In this document: piece after piece, positions 48,416-56,825 of the stretch
Layout: each line of letters begins with the position of its first letter
Numbering within the stretch: position 1 is the stretch's first letter
Source of the DNA: Streptomyces albicerus
GTDB taxonomy: Bacteria > Actinomycetota > Actinomycetes > Streptomycetales > Streptomycetaceae
Assembly: GCF_008905045.1 (NCBI RefSeq)
Contig: NZ_VWMY01000053.1
Coordinates: forward strand, 17,640-81,639
Length of the DNA stretch: 64,000 nucleotides
Direction: 5' to 3'
Position numbers and translations under genes: made by a program
The notes under the pieces: model-generated
The model's input: only the letters and a program-made list of their open reading frames with translations
Told to the model about the DNA's origin: nothing
Database searches by the model: none

Positions 48416-48441
48416 CCGACTCTCCGCGTTCCGTGACCTGC
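48210..48441. repeat. Direct repeat A, copy 2
   Basis: Second copy of the 232-bp segment (see 42,791-43,022), here in the intact lipoprotein gene and its immediate upstream region. Confidence 0.85.
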
Positions 48442-48507
48442 GAGGCCGCCCCCGGTCGGTGACCAGGCGGGCACCCCTGACACCAGCACATGCGACCACT
48501 GGTGGGC

Positions 48508-48521
48508 CGGGACCGGTCCCG
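48508..48521. promoter_or_regulatory. Operator candidate CGGGAC-CG-GTCCCG
   Basis: Third site, a perfect 14-bp palindrome 93 bp before the lipoprotein start. It matches the two sites before the alginate enzyme in both half-sites. Confidence 0.5.
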
Positions 48522-49184
48522 ACCTCGAATCGGGTGGAGCCCTCTGTCGCGAGGGGATGATGACAGCTGGCATCGATCTCGCCGCGGAGGCCGTCGGGAT
48601 GGTCGAGCAGGATGTGATCGCACAGCCAATGGGCCAGCCACAGGCCGTAGCCGCATTCAGGGCCTCAGCCCAACACAATCGAACACCGCGGTCGCCCTCC
48701 GCGACCGCTCCCCAAGATCTGTGCCAGCGCCCAGAATTCACAGACATCGACCTCCGCAGAGAAACACCAGGGCCTGGCCTGGAATCAGCCACCATCACTG
48801 GGAATTCTGGAAGCGGGCGTCTCGGCGTCCTGACGAGGCCCAGCTCGACAAGCACCTCCCTCGCCATGATCGATGAGATGCGTGCGCGACGCTGGCTGCG
48901 CCTCGCCCGTCGTGAGTCGCATTCAACCTGTCACCCCACAGGTCAACGGCCCCACATCTGCAAGATCTAATGAGGCGTGACAGCTCGTGAGACAGCGCAG
49001 GTCAGCTGATCGTCGCCCTCGGTCGGCCTGAGGATTTGGACACGGCCGTGAGACTGGACGGTTTGGCCACGGCCCGAGACACCGCAAGAAGCCCGAGGTC
49101 ACACCCCCGCCGTAGGCCACGAGCCGAGGCCCTGGCCATCGACCTCACCCGCAAATCCACACCCGCCGAGGGCGGCTTTTGCAC
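48522..49184. other. Gene-poor degraded segment
   Basis: About 660 bp with no intact gene that I can support. Some minus-strand stretches look protein-like (for example LWLAHWLCDHILLDHPDG) but are interrupted by stops, so this is probably decayed coding sequence. Confidence 0.5.
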
Positions 49185-49538
49185 CTTCCAGCCCGTCGTC
49201 AACGGTGACGCATGTCCATGGGGTCTGAACTGCCACAGCTGCCAGGAGTTCGTGATGTCCGGAGCGGACCTCGTCTACTGGCACCGCAAGCGCGAGCAGT
49301 GGCGGATGCTCGCCGAGCGAGCGCCGGACAGCGCGACCGCGACTACCTGCACGAGGTATTCGAACCCACGGCCCGGGCGATCGCCGGCTTGGAGAAGGCC
49401 CTGGAGAGCTTCGGCCTCCTTGAAGAGGCGCTCTCGCTCGACCTCCGCCGCCCGCAGGACTACTTCGGGCGCGTCTGGAGCACGTCGTTCCGGGCGCGTG
49501 AGCTCGCGGAACTCGACACGGAGGGTGAGGCTGCATGA
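49185..49538 (+). pseudogene. Recombinase C-terminus (Tn554 TnpA/B-like), frameshifted
   Basis: The recognisable part reads NGDACPWGLNCHSCQEFVMSG, then WHRKREQWRMLAERAPD in one frame and DYLHEVFEPTARAIAGLEKALESFGLLEEAL in the next. A single frameshift near 49,340 separates them, and the catalytic domain upstream is missing. The Cys-rich turn is typical of Tn554-type integrase C-termini in actinomycetes. It overlaps the next gene by four bases (ATGA) as in intact elements. Confidence 0.7.
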
Positions 49539-50038
49539 ATCCTCATGCCACTACGGCGGCGATCGAAGCACGCCGCCGCCAGGCCACGCAGAAGCTCGAG
49601 CAGGTCGAGAAAGCCATCGGTCAGCTTCGCCGCGAACGCGGTCGCCTGACCGTCCGGGCCGTCGCAGAACGAGCTGGCGTGTCCGTCACGTTCCTCTACG
49701 AGAACTCCAAGGCCCGCACGCTCGTGAGCGACGCGGTCGACGCCAGCCGCACTCGCCAAGTCCGAGCAGCCCAGGCCGAGCACGAGCAGATCGAAGCGTC
49801 CTGGCGCGAACGCGCGCTGAACGCTGAGGCCGAACTCGGCCGCACGCAGAAGGAGGTCTTCGCGCAACGGCAGCAGATCGGCGAGCTGACGGGAAAGCTC
49901 CGCGACCTCGACCAGATGGTCCCGGGGGAGTCGGTTCAGGCTCTGACCTCCGAGAACATCACGCTCAAGCGCCGCGTCCAACAACTCACCCGGGAACACC
50001 GCACCTTGCAAGAACGCCTTGAGACCTGTGCAACATGA
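49535..50038 (+). pseudogene. TnpC-like DUF6262 protein, cut by an IS end
   Basis: 167 residues remain. N-terminal HTH (GRLTVRAVAERAGVSVTFLYENSKAR) and a coiled-coil (QAEHEQIEASWRERALNAEAELGR, ENITLKRRVQQLTREHR) match the DUF6262 family that accompanies Tn554-type recombinases. The reading frame runs into an IS end at 50,026 and stops ten bases later (ETCAT), so the natural C-terminus has been lost. Probably non-functional or altered. Confidence 0.7.
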
Positions 50039-50153
50039 AGTACGCAGGTCACGGGTCTGGTGTGCGGGGTACTCGCGCTGGTCGTCGGCGGGTGTCCATG
50101 GTGAAGATCGTCTGACCTGTCGCCAGGGCCGTTGTCGGGTTCTGCTGCGCCGA
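50026..50153. mobile_element. Solitary IS left end
   Basis: 128 bp identical to the left end of the complete IS at 53,758-53,885, same orientation. The identity ends sharply at 50,153. It interrupts the DUF6262 gene. Together with the full element it brackets the four-gene cargo. Confidence 0.9.
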
Positions 50154-50276
50154 ACGCCACGCTCGCTCGTGTCCGCTCTCGATCGGTCAGCGTGCGGCCG
50201 AGTATGCCGGCACACATGGCAGGGGCCGATGTGGCGAAGTGATGTCGGACAGTGTCGAAATCGACTGGCTGCGCGC

Positions 50277-51374
50277 CTAAGGATGGAGGGCTTTTCGTTG
50301 GCCTGTGGCGGCGGACCGTACGATCGCGTCAAGGAGTCGGTGGCGCTTGACGGCGTGGGTGAAGTCCGGGGCGACAGCCGTTCCGTGGACGAGGTCGTCC
50401 CGAATCGCGGCGTAGGCGTGCACCAGCGTGTGGATCACTGTTCCGGCCAGGCCGGGATAGTCGTCGTAGCCGCTGGGCAGCGTGACCTTCGTAGGCCGAC
50501 CGCCGCTGCGTGTGCCACGCACCGTGACCGGACCGACGTGCGGGAACTCGGCGGCGGTAATCTCAAGTCTCCCCTCCGTGCCGTCGATGATCAGAGAGAA
50601 CCCTGCACTCGATGCCGCGCCTCCACGGTGGTGGACGGACAGGATCGCCCCGCCCGCCACGGTGCCCGAGATCGCGATCTGGTCCTCGGCGGTCATCGGA
50701 ACGACCTGCCCGGTGCGCCCGAGGGGAACCTGGCGGCGCCGGGTCGCGGTCGTAGCGACCACTTCCTGAAGCTCGCCGACGACCATCGACACCAGGTCGA
50801 TCGCGTGTCCGAACGCGATGGTCAGCATCGTGGCCCCGAGCTTGCGGTCGAGCGTGTAGACCATGTTCGGAGACACCGGAGTGCCCCATTCGGTCGAAGA
50901 CGCCACGACGGTGGCGGAGAGCACTTCCCCCACGAATCCTTCGGACACGAGGTCGGCCAGCCAGCGGAAGGTAGGCGAGGAGCGTCCCTGAAGACCGACG
51001 AAGGTGCGCGTCGTCCCGGCGGCACGCTCCATCTCCTCGGCCTCGCGCAGGTCGACGGCGAGCGGCCACTCGGAGAGCACCGGCACTCCCGCCTTCAGCA
51101 CGGGCAACACGAGTTCCCGATGCTGGGGCACTTTGACGGCGACAACAACGAGGTCGACGTTCTCGTCGCCGGCGAGCTGCTCGACCGACGTGTACGCGGG
51201 TACGCCATACGCCGCTCCCGCGGCCTGGGCCGAGGCTTCGGAGCTCGCCGCCAGCGCGCGAAGCTCGATCCCGTCGACGGCTCTCAGCGCGGGCAGGTGA
51301 GCCCCGGCCGCCCAGCCTCCCGTGGCGCTCAGGCCGACGATGCCGACGCCGATCGGCTTACGGGGGTCAGGCAC
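50277..51374 (-). CDS. Gfo/Idh/MocA-family oxidoreductase
   Basis: 365 residues. Rossmann domain GIVGLSATGGWAAGAHLPAL at the N-terminus binds NAD(P), followed by the Gfo/Idh C-domain with VLSEWPLAV replacing the common EKP and a TVYTLDRKLGATMLTIAFGHAIDLV-like stretch. Substrates in the family are sugars, polyols or related alcohols; unknown here. The GTG start overlaps the upstream SnoaL-like gene's end, so they form one operon. Confidence 0.85.
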   Translation of the reverse strand: MPDPRKPIGVGIVGLSATGGWAAGAHLPALRAVDGIELRALAASSEASAQAAGAAYGVPAYTSVEQLAGDENVDLVVVAVKVPQHRELVLPVLKAGVPVLSEWPLAVDLREAEEMERAAGTTRTFVGLQGRSSPTFRWLADLVSEGFVGEVLSATVVASSTEWGTPVSPNMVYTLDRKLGATMLTIAFGHAIDLVSMVVGELQEVVATTATRRRQVPLGRTGQVVPMTAEDQIAISGTVAGGAILSVHHRGGAASSAGFSLIIDGTEGRLEITAAEFPHVGPVTVRGTRSGGRPTKVTLPSGYDDYPGLAGTVIHTLVHAYAAIRDDLVHGTAVAPDFTHAVKRHRLLDAIVRSAATGQRKALHP

Positions 51375-51760
51375 CGAGCTGCCGCCTCAGGGTCTCGGCG
51401 TCGTGCAGGGCCGTCATGTGCACGAACCGCCCGTCACGAACGTGATAGATGGCGTACTCGACGATCTCGAACGAGGCGCCCGGTGGGAGCCACGCCGAGC
51501 CACTGCTTGGCGGGCGTGCCCGTGTTGGTCAGACGGGCGGCCAGGCGATCACCACCGCCCGCGATCTCCCGGGGCTCCCAGTGGAAGTCCGGGACCGCGT
51601 CGATGTCGCCGTTCAGCACAGCGATGACCTGGCCCCGAGTGCCCGGCTCGCCGTTCAGGGTGGTCTCGTCGTTGATGAACTCGTCCATGCGGTAGATCTC
51701 GTGGGCGTTGAGCGCCCCGATGTAGCGCAGGTAGAACTCGCGCAGGTCGGTGTCGGACAT
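51367..51760 (-). pseudogene. SnoaL/NTF2-like protein, frameshifted
   Basis: The first part (FYLRYIGALNAHEIYRMDEFINDETTLNGEPGTRGQVIAV...DFHWEPREIA) and the second, in another frame (FEIVEYAIYHVRDGRFVHMTALHDAETLRRQLGA), together make one SnoaL/NTF2-like domain of about 130 residues. One extra base near 51,509 separates them. GAAGGAG precedes ATG 51760. It probably was a small cyclase- or isomerase-like partner of the oxidoreductase; a sequencing error is also possible. Confidence 0.7.
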
Positions 51761-51963
51761 GATCTCCTTCTTCGGCCCCCGGAGCGGAGGTCATGCTCGG
51801 TGTTTTCGCGACGGCCCTTGACGGTTTCGTCGCGTTGATCGTCGGCAGGGGGAGGAACCACTGCTCGAAACTTCTGTCCCGGACGGTACCGAAGTTTTGC
51901 CGCACCGTCACGGCCCTCACGTGCGGAGAATGTCTCACCGGGGCGAGCACAGGGGTGCGGCCG

Positions 51964-52569
51964 CTACGCAGGCCAGCCGAGCAACGCCGTGTCGACGATC
52001 TCATCGAGCTCAGCAGGACCAAGGCCGTTGGCGGCCTGCACCGCGATGCCGAAACCCATCGTCATGATGAACCGGGCAAGGCGCCGAGGGTCGGCGTTGC
52101 GCGGAAGATCACCCTCGTTGACGGCGCGCCGGAAGCGCTCCTCGAGACGGACCCCCGCGTCGTTGCGCCAGTCGACAAGCAGGTCGTGGACGGCCCGGCT
52201 CTCGTCGCTCGACGCCAGCGCACCCTGCACGGTCAGGCACCCGGAGGGGCCGCCGGGAGGGGTCGTGGTGCAGACCGCTCCGCGGAGGAACGCCAAGGCC
52301 ACAGCCCGTGCGGTGGGCTCCTCCAGGGCGCGCGTGGCGTAGGCGGCCGGCCCCGCGCCGTAGCGCTGGAGGGCCTTGCGGAACAACTGCTCCTTGTTGC
52401 CGAAGGCCGCATACATGCTCGTCTTGGTGATCCCCATGGCGCCGGTCAGTTCAGCGAGGCTTGCACCTTCGTACCCTCGCGCCCAGAACACCCGCATCGC
52501 CCGTTCCAGCGCCTGGTCGATGTCGAATCCTCGAGGCCGACCCATGACGGCCCTACGGGAGTCACTCAT
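51964..52569 (-). CDS. TetR-family repressor
   Basis: 201 residues from ATG 52569, or 193 from ATG 52545 (MGRPRGFD), the commoner start pattern. TetR HTH (DQALERAMRVFWARGYEGASLAELTGAMGITKTSMYAAFGNKEQLF) and an LmrA/YxaF-like C-domain with GPSGCLTVQGALASSD. It probably represses itself and the divergent aldo-keto reductase through two near-identical palindromic sites in the 150-bp gap. Ligand unknown. Confidence 0.88.
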   Translation of the reverse strand: MSDSRRAVMGRPRGFDIDQALERAMRVFWARGYEGASLAELTGAMGITKTSMYAAFGNKEQLFRKALQRYGAGPAAYATRALEEPTARAVALAFLRGAVCTTTPPGGPSGCLTVQGALASSDESRAVHDLLVDWRNDAGVRLEERFRRAVNEGDLPRNADPRRLARFIMTMGFGIAVQAANGLGPAELDEIVDTALLGWPA

Positions 52570-52646
52570 GCCGCAAGCGTACCCCTCGGTACAGATCTAC
52601 GCTGACCGGCAGTTTCATCCTGCCAAGGTGGCGAACGCTGTTCAGT

Positions 52647-52687
52647 ACCGATCGGTCTTGATGTGCTACGGTTCTGCACCGACCGGT
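52647..52687. promoter_or_regulatory. Two TetR operator candidates
   Basis: ACCGATCGGT (52647-52656, perfect palindrome) and ACCGACCGGT (52678-52687, one mismatch) share the same half-sites and lie 31 bp apart, three helical turns, directly before the aldo-keto reductase gene. Confidence 0.65.
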
Positions 52688-52717
52688 ACTTAAGTGATGG
52701 GAAGGGAAGTCCGCGCC

Positions 52718-53689
52718 ATGAAAAGCATTTCGCTCGGCAGCCTCAAGGTCTCGCGCATCGGTCTCGGAGCCATGGGAATGTCGGCGTTCTACACCGGCGC
52801 CGGCCAGTTCGACGACGAGTCGATCCGCACGATCCACCGCGCTCTGGACCTCGGGGTCACCCATATCGACACCGCTGAGGGGTACGGCCCCTTCATCAAC
52901 GAGGGGTTGGTCGGCCGGGCCGTGCAGGGGCACCGAGACGAGGTCGTGCTGGCGACCAAGTTCGGACTGATCTCCCACACCGGTGGCTCGGCTCCGGACA
53001 GCACCCCGGCCAACATCCGCCTGGCCGTGGAGGGATCACTGAAGCGCCTGGGTACCGACTACATCGACCTCTACTACCAGCACCGGGTGGACCCCAGCAC
53101 GCCCATCGAAGAGACCGTTGGCGCGCTGGCCGAACTGGTGGCCGAAGGCAAGATCCGCCACATCGGCCTGTCGGAGGCCGGCCCCGCCACGATCCGCCGC
53201 GCTCACGCCGTGCATCCGGTCACCGCGGTCCAGTCCGAATACTCCCTGTGGACCCGCGACCCGGAGGCCGAGATCCTGCCCGTCCTGCGTGAACTGGGTA
53301 TCGGCTTCGTGCCGTACTCCCCGCTTGGCCGCGGCTTCCTCACCGGCAGCATCCGCTCCCTGAACGATCTTGACGCCGACGACTGGCGCCGTACCAACCA
53401 CCGCTTCGCCGACGGCAACCTGGAACGCAACCTGCGAATCGTCGACGAGGTCCGGGCCGTAGCCGCCGAGGTCGACACCACGCCCGCACAGGTCTCCTTG
53501 GCCTGGCTGCTCGCCCAGGGTGACGACATCGCGCCCATCCCCGGCACCAAGCGAGTCGCCCGGTTGGAGGAGAACGCCGCCGCCGACCACATCGAGCTCA
53601 CTGCCAGCCACGTCGCCCGCCTGAACGACCTGCCCCAGGCCTCCGGCGAGCGCTACGACGCGGACACCATGGCCGCCATCGACCGCTGA
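52718..53689 (+). CDS. Aldo-keto reductase
   Basis: 323 residues from ATG 52718 (MKSISLGSLKVSRIG), preceded by GGGAAG. AKR barrel: catalytic Asp and Tyr in HIDTAEGYG, Lys in VLATKFG and His in YYQHRVD; NADPH-binding PLGRGFLTG and PIPGTKRVARLEEN near the C-terminus. It should reduce aldehydes, ketones or quinones. TetR is divergent with two operators between them, a typical xenobiotic-inducible arrangement. Confidence 0.92.
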   Translation: MKSISLGSLKVSRIGLGAMGMSAFYTGAGQFDDESIRTIHRALDLGVTHIDTAEGYGPFINEGLVGRAVQGHRDEVVLATKFGLISHTGGSAPDSTPANIRLAVEGSLKRLGTDYIDLYYQHRVDPSTPIEETVGALAELVAEGKIRHIGLSEAGPATIRRAHAVHPVTAVQSEYSLWTRDPEAEILPVLRELGIGFVPYSPLGRGFLTGSIRSLNDLDADDWRRTNHRFADGNLERNLRIVDEVRAVAAEVDTTPAQVSLAWLLAQGDDIAPIPGTKRVARLEENAAADHIELTASHVARLNDLPQASGERYDADTMAAIDR

Positions 53690-53950
53690 TCGAAGACGTA
53701 CCAACACGCACGCCGCGGGTCGGCATCCGGGCGAAGAGTGCCGCATTCCCAATGAGACTGTGCAACATGAAGTACGCAGGTCACGGGTCTGGTGTGCGGG
53801 GTACTCGCGCTGGTCGTCGGCGGGTGTCCATGGTGAAGATCGTCTGACCTGTCGCCAGGGCCGTTGTCGGGTTCTGCTGCGCCGACCGCCGTGCCCCTCC
53901 TACGATCCCTGACCGGGCCGGTGCTGGGAGAGCGCGGGGAGGGCGTGGGG

Positions 53951-54412
53951 ATGCTGGAGCTGGAGCGGATCACGGCTCGCCGTAATGAACTGGACACGCT
54001 CGCCGAGGAGTTGGCCAAGCAGCTGGCGGAGGTCCAGGCCGAGCGGGAGGAGTTGGTGATCGCCGAGCGGGTCCTGCACCGGCTGGCCGAACAGGACCGG
54101 GCTGTGCAGGAGGCCGCCGCGGCCGTCGCCCCGACGGCGGCCCGGGTGGCGGGACGGGCGGTTTTGCTGATCCCGCACCGCGGCGGGACGGGCGATGAGG
54201 CCGCGCTGCCTGCTGACTAGCGCAAGATCCTGGCGATCGTGCGGGCTGCCGACGGCCCGGTGCAGGTCAGGGCCGTCGGCGAGGAGCTGGGCCTTGAGGT
54301 GACGGTGCGCGGGAAGCTGGAACCGTTGCGGGCGAAGATGACCAAGCTCGCCGACCGCGGCTGGCTGCACAAGCGTCCTGACGGCAGGTTCGCCGCACGC
54401 TCCCAGGCGTAG
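53951..54412 (+). pseudogene. IS accessory protein with in-frame amber stop
   Basis: Two coiled-coil/HTH parts in one frame. The first reads MLELERITARRNELDTLAEE and ends at TAG (54218-54220) after ALPAD; the second continues directly, RKILAIVRAADGPVQVRAVGEELG and so on, to a stop at 54412. The junction would be completed by one base change (TAC or TAT, Tyr, in intact relatives as I remember them). So it is a nonsense-mutated IS gene, unless readthrough occurs. Confidence 0.7.
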
Positions 54413-54469
54413 GGAGGCGGGCGCCGACGGGGCGTAACTGGCGGGCCCCCGGCGGCAGTTGAGTTTGGT

Positions 54470-55309
54470 GTGAAGAAAAACAACCATCCCGTCGAGGGCC
54501 CTGACGGCCTTGTCTACACTGCCCGCCTGCCGCTGTCGAGTGCCATCCTGAACTGGCGCGCCGGCCTGATCCGCGGCCACTTGAAGAAGATCAGGTCACG
54601 GTGGCGGGCCCTGCCTCCGGGACGGATCGCCGCCCTCGTGCTGGCCGTACTGCGTTGTGACCAGCGGCCGGGTGATCTGGCCGGTGGCAACGGGATACAC
54701 CGCACCACTGTGACCCGGTGGGTCAGGGAAGTCGTCGGCCTGCTGGCCGCCCGCGCCCCGCGCCTGGACCGCGCCCTCAAAAGGATCGCCCGCAAGGGTG
54801 GCGGGATGGTGCTGCTGGACGGCACGCTGATCCGCACCCGCCGGCGCTCCGGCAAAGAGAACCGGAAGAACTACTCCGGCGAGAGCAAATGCCAGGGCCT
54901 GCTCGTGATCGCGCTCACCGACGATGGCGGCCGGCTGCTCTGGGTCTCGGCGGCCCGGCCCGGACGGACCTCGGAGATCACCGCCTGTCGACACGACCAG
55001 CTCACCGCCAAGCTGCGGGCGGCCGGTCTCGGGGCGATCGCCGACCTGGGCTTCGTCGGGCTCGACGACAGCGGCCCCGACACCGGCCCCGCAGTGATCA
55101 CCGGTTACAAGGCCGCCCGGAACCGGCCCCTGACACGAGGACAGAAGCTGTCGAACACCGCACTGGCAGCGGTCCGGGCACCGGTGGAGCACGGCTTCGC
55201 CCATCTCAACAACTGGCGCGTGCTCGGCAAAGTCCGCACCGACCCGACCTGGGCGACCGCCCTGGTCAGGGCCCTGCTCGTCCTCACGAACCGCGAAGTG
55301 TCCCGGTGA
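54470..55309 (+). CDS. IS5-like DDE transposase
   Basis: 279 residues. HTH (ALPPGRIAALVLAVLRCDQRPGDLAGGNGIHRTTVTRWVRE) then a DDE_Tnp_4 catalytic domain: Asp in LLDGTLIRTR, Asp in AIADLGFVG and Glu in PVEHGFAHLNNWR. All three acidic residues are kept and the frame is intact, so it may still be active. GTG 54470 is the first start in frame. Confidence 0.88.
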   Translation: MKKNNHPVEGPDGLVYTARLPLSSAILNWRAGLIRGHLKKIRSRWRALPPGRIAALVLAVLRCDQRPGDLAGGNGIHRTTVTRWVREVVGLLAARAPRLDRALKRIARKGGGMVLLDGTLIRTRRRSGKENRKNYSGESKCQGLLVIALTDDGGRLLWVSAARPGRTSEITACRHDQLTAKLRAAGLGAIADLGFVGLDDSGPDTGPAVITGYKAARNRPLTRGQKLSNTALAAVRAPVEHGFAHLNNWRVLGKVRTDPTWATALVRALLVLTNREVSR

Positions 55310-55398
55310 CCGACGATCTTCACCGAAGTCATCCACCCACGACCAGCACGAGCATCCCGAACCCCGCGCACGCCAGACCCGTGACCAGCAACTTCACG

Positions 55399-55986
55399 AT
55401 GCACAGTGCTCAATCGGCGAACAGCGAGCACACATCAAAAGTACGAGCCCTGTTCGAGGGCCTCAGGCAGGTGCTGGATGATCGGGCCACGACCATGCCC
55501 CGGGAGCCTTTCGGCAACGTCCCGTTGACCACGCTCTTCCCGCACCTCTCAGCAGCCGACGTGGAATCCTTGAGGCGCACGGCCCGCACGGTCGACGCGG
55601 CTCGTATGGCCGGTGGTCCGGCAGAGTGGGAATGGGCACCGGACCATGCAGTCTTCCCCGGTTCACGGCCGTGGACGCACGTCGTCCTCGGCCTGGGGGT
55701 CATCGAGCAGTCAGCTGAAGGAGATGGACTGGAGTTCCATCTGGACGTGGAGTGGACGAACGAGGGCCTGCTGGCAGTAGATGCGGCAGTGAACGTGGCC
55801 TGCTGGTGCGACACCGATCACGCCACTCACAATGTCGAGGCCCTCCGCCTTGTGGTCGGTGAAGAAGCCTCGCTGCCCCAGGCATTCGCGACCTGCGCTG
55901 AGCGGATGGCCGGATGGCTAAGCGATCCACAGGACGCGGACTACTGGCGCGACCGCGCGACTCTGCCACCCCGCCAGCCTTGCTAA
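55399..55986 (+). CDS. Hypothetical protein abutting the IS
   Basis: 195 residues if ATG 55399 is used; that codon lies within the last bases of the IS, so the natural 5' end may have been displaced. The body (PLTTLFPHLSAADVESLRRTARTVDAARMAGG; VIEQSAEGDGLEFHLDVEWTNEGLLAVDAAVNVACWCDTDHATH) has no motif I recognise. A later start at ATG 55495 (MPREPFG) is possible. Cytoplasmic-looking. Confidence 0.5.
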   Translation: MHSAQSANSEHTSKVRALFEGLRQVLDDRATTMPREPFGNVPLTTLFPHLSAADVESLRRTARTVDAARMAGGPAEWEWAPDHAVFPGSRPWTHVVLGLGVIEQSAEGDGLEFHLDVEWTNEGLLAVDAAVNVACWCDTDHATHNVEALRLVVGEEASLPQAFATCAERMAGWLSDPQDADYWRDRATLPPRQPC

Positions 55987-56093
55987 GGCTGGCCGAGTCC
56001 ATGACTCTGCGTGACGCCCGAAGATAAAGCACAAGCTCAGTAGGTGTTTTTGATCCCTGGCCGTGAGGTGCGTGCGTCTGGATGATCTGAGGT

Positions 56094-56531
56094 GTGGGGG
56101 TTGGCGGGACGGCTCGGCGGTACGGCCGGGAGTGCGGTGATCCGCTGCCGCAGACTATGGCGGCGGAGGCGGTGTTCTGCTCGGGTCGGTGCAGGTCACG
56201 GCAGTGGCGGAGGCTTCAGCGGACCCGGCAGCGGGTGGCCGCGATGAAGCGGGGAGAGCGGGCGGAGTGCCCGGTGTGCGAGCGGTCGTGGACGGTGGGG
56301 GTGGAGCGATCGAAGGCGGCGGTGTACTGCCCGGACCGTTGCCGGGTGCGGGCCTGCCGTCAGCGGCGGGCGTCACGGAACTGCGTTACGGAAACGCCAT
56401 GCCGAATGTCTCGAAAAACACCTCGAACACCCCAAGTTTTGCAGGGGAGTTGGGATCGATTGTCGAGGACTTCGAGCGCCCCTGGCTCACGCCCTGCCCC
56501 GGCGTGTCGCGCGCGTCACGGCGGACGGTGA
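56094..56531 (+). CDS. Cys-rich zinc-ribbon-like protein (possibly degraded)
   Basis: Up to 145 residues. Two CxxC-type ribbons: GRECGDPLPQ...VFCSGRCRSRQWRR and AECPVCERSW...VYCPDRCRVRACRQRR, which resemble small actinomycete zinc-ribbon proteins with unknown function. After the second ribbon (about 56,388) the sequence turns low-complexity and overlaps a BRCT remnant in another frame, so the C-terminus is doubtful. Confidence 0.4.
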   Translation: MGVGGTARRYGRECGDPLPQTMAAEAVFCSGRCRSRQWRRLQRTRQRVAAMKRGERAECPVCERSWTVGVERSKAAVYCPDRCRVRACRQRRASRNCVTETPCRMSRKTPRTPQVLQGSWDRLSRTSSAPGSRPAPACRARHGGR

Positions 56532-56671
56532 CCGGGGCCGGCGCCCCTTTGACCGGTCACGTCGTCGCCGGAGAGGGCGCCGGGTCCAAGCGGGCCAAGG
56601 CCGAAGACCTCGGCATCCGTCTGGCAACACCGGACGAACTTGCCGCGCTCGTCGGCGACTTCCTCGACTGA
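56519..56671 (+). pseudogene. BRCT-domain remnant
   Basis: The end of one open frame reads HVVAGEGAGSKRAKAEDLGIRLATPDELAALVGDFLD, the usual C-terminal half of a BRCT domain (as in DNA ligase or exonuclease-type proteins). The N-terminal half and upstream domains are missing or scrambled. A remnant of a lost gene. Confidence 0.55.
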
Positions 56672-56825
56672 CCCGTGCGCGTCGATGACGTGCCCGAGGG
56701 CAGGCCGGTCGCGGCGGTGTTCCGGTACGCGTTCTGAACCCGCTGTCGTTTCCGTCCAAGACGGCCGCCGCAGCCGCGATCTAACGTGGGCCCAGCAGCT
56801 CGCCCGATCATGAGGAGACAACACC

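Larger units (their letters stand above)
53758..55406 (+). mobile_element. IS5-like insertion sequence, 1.65 kb
   Basis: The left end CTGTGCAACATGAAGT... and the right end reading outward CTGTGCATCGTGAAGT... share long imperfect inverted repeats (about 90 bp, including GGTCACGGGTCTGG and GGTGAAGATCGTC). Inside are an accessory gene with an internal stop and a transposase. No clear target-site duplication was seen (flanks AGA / TGC). Its left end is repeated alone at 50,026. Confidence 0.85.

Noticed and set aside
48557..48970. Open frame in the gap after the lipoprotein gene
   Set aside because: No motif, odd composition, and the opposite strand shows equally plausible broken pieces.
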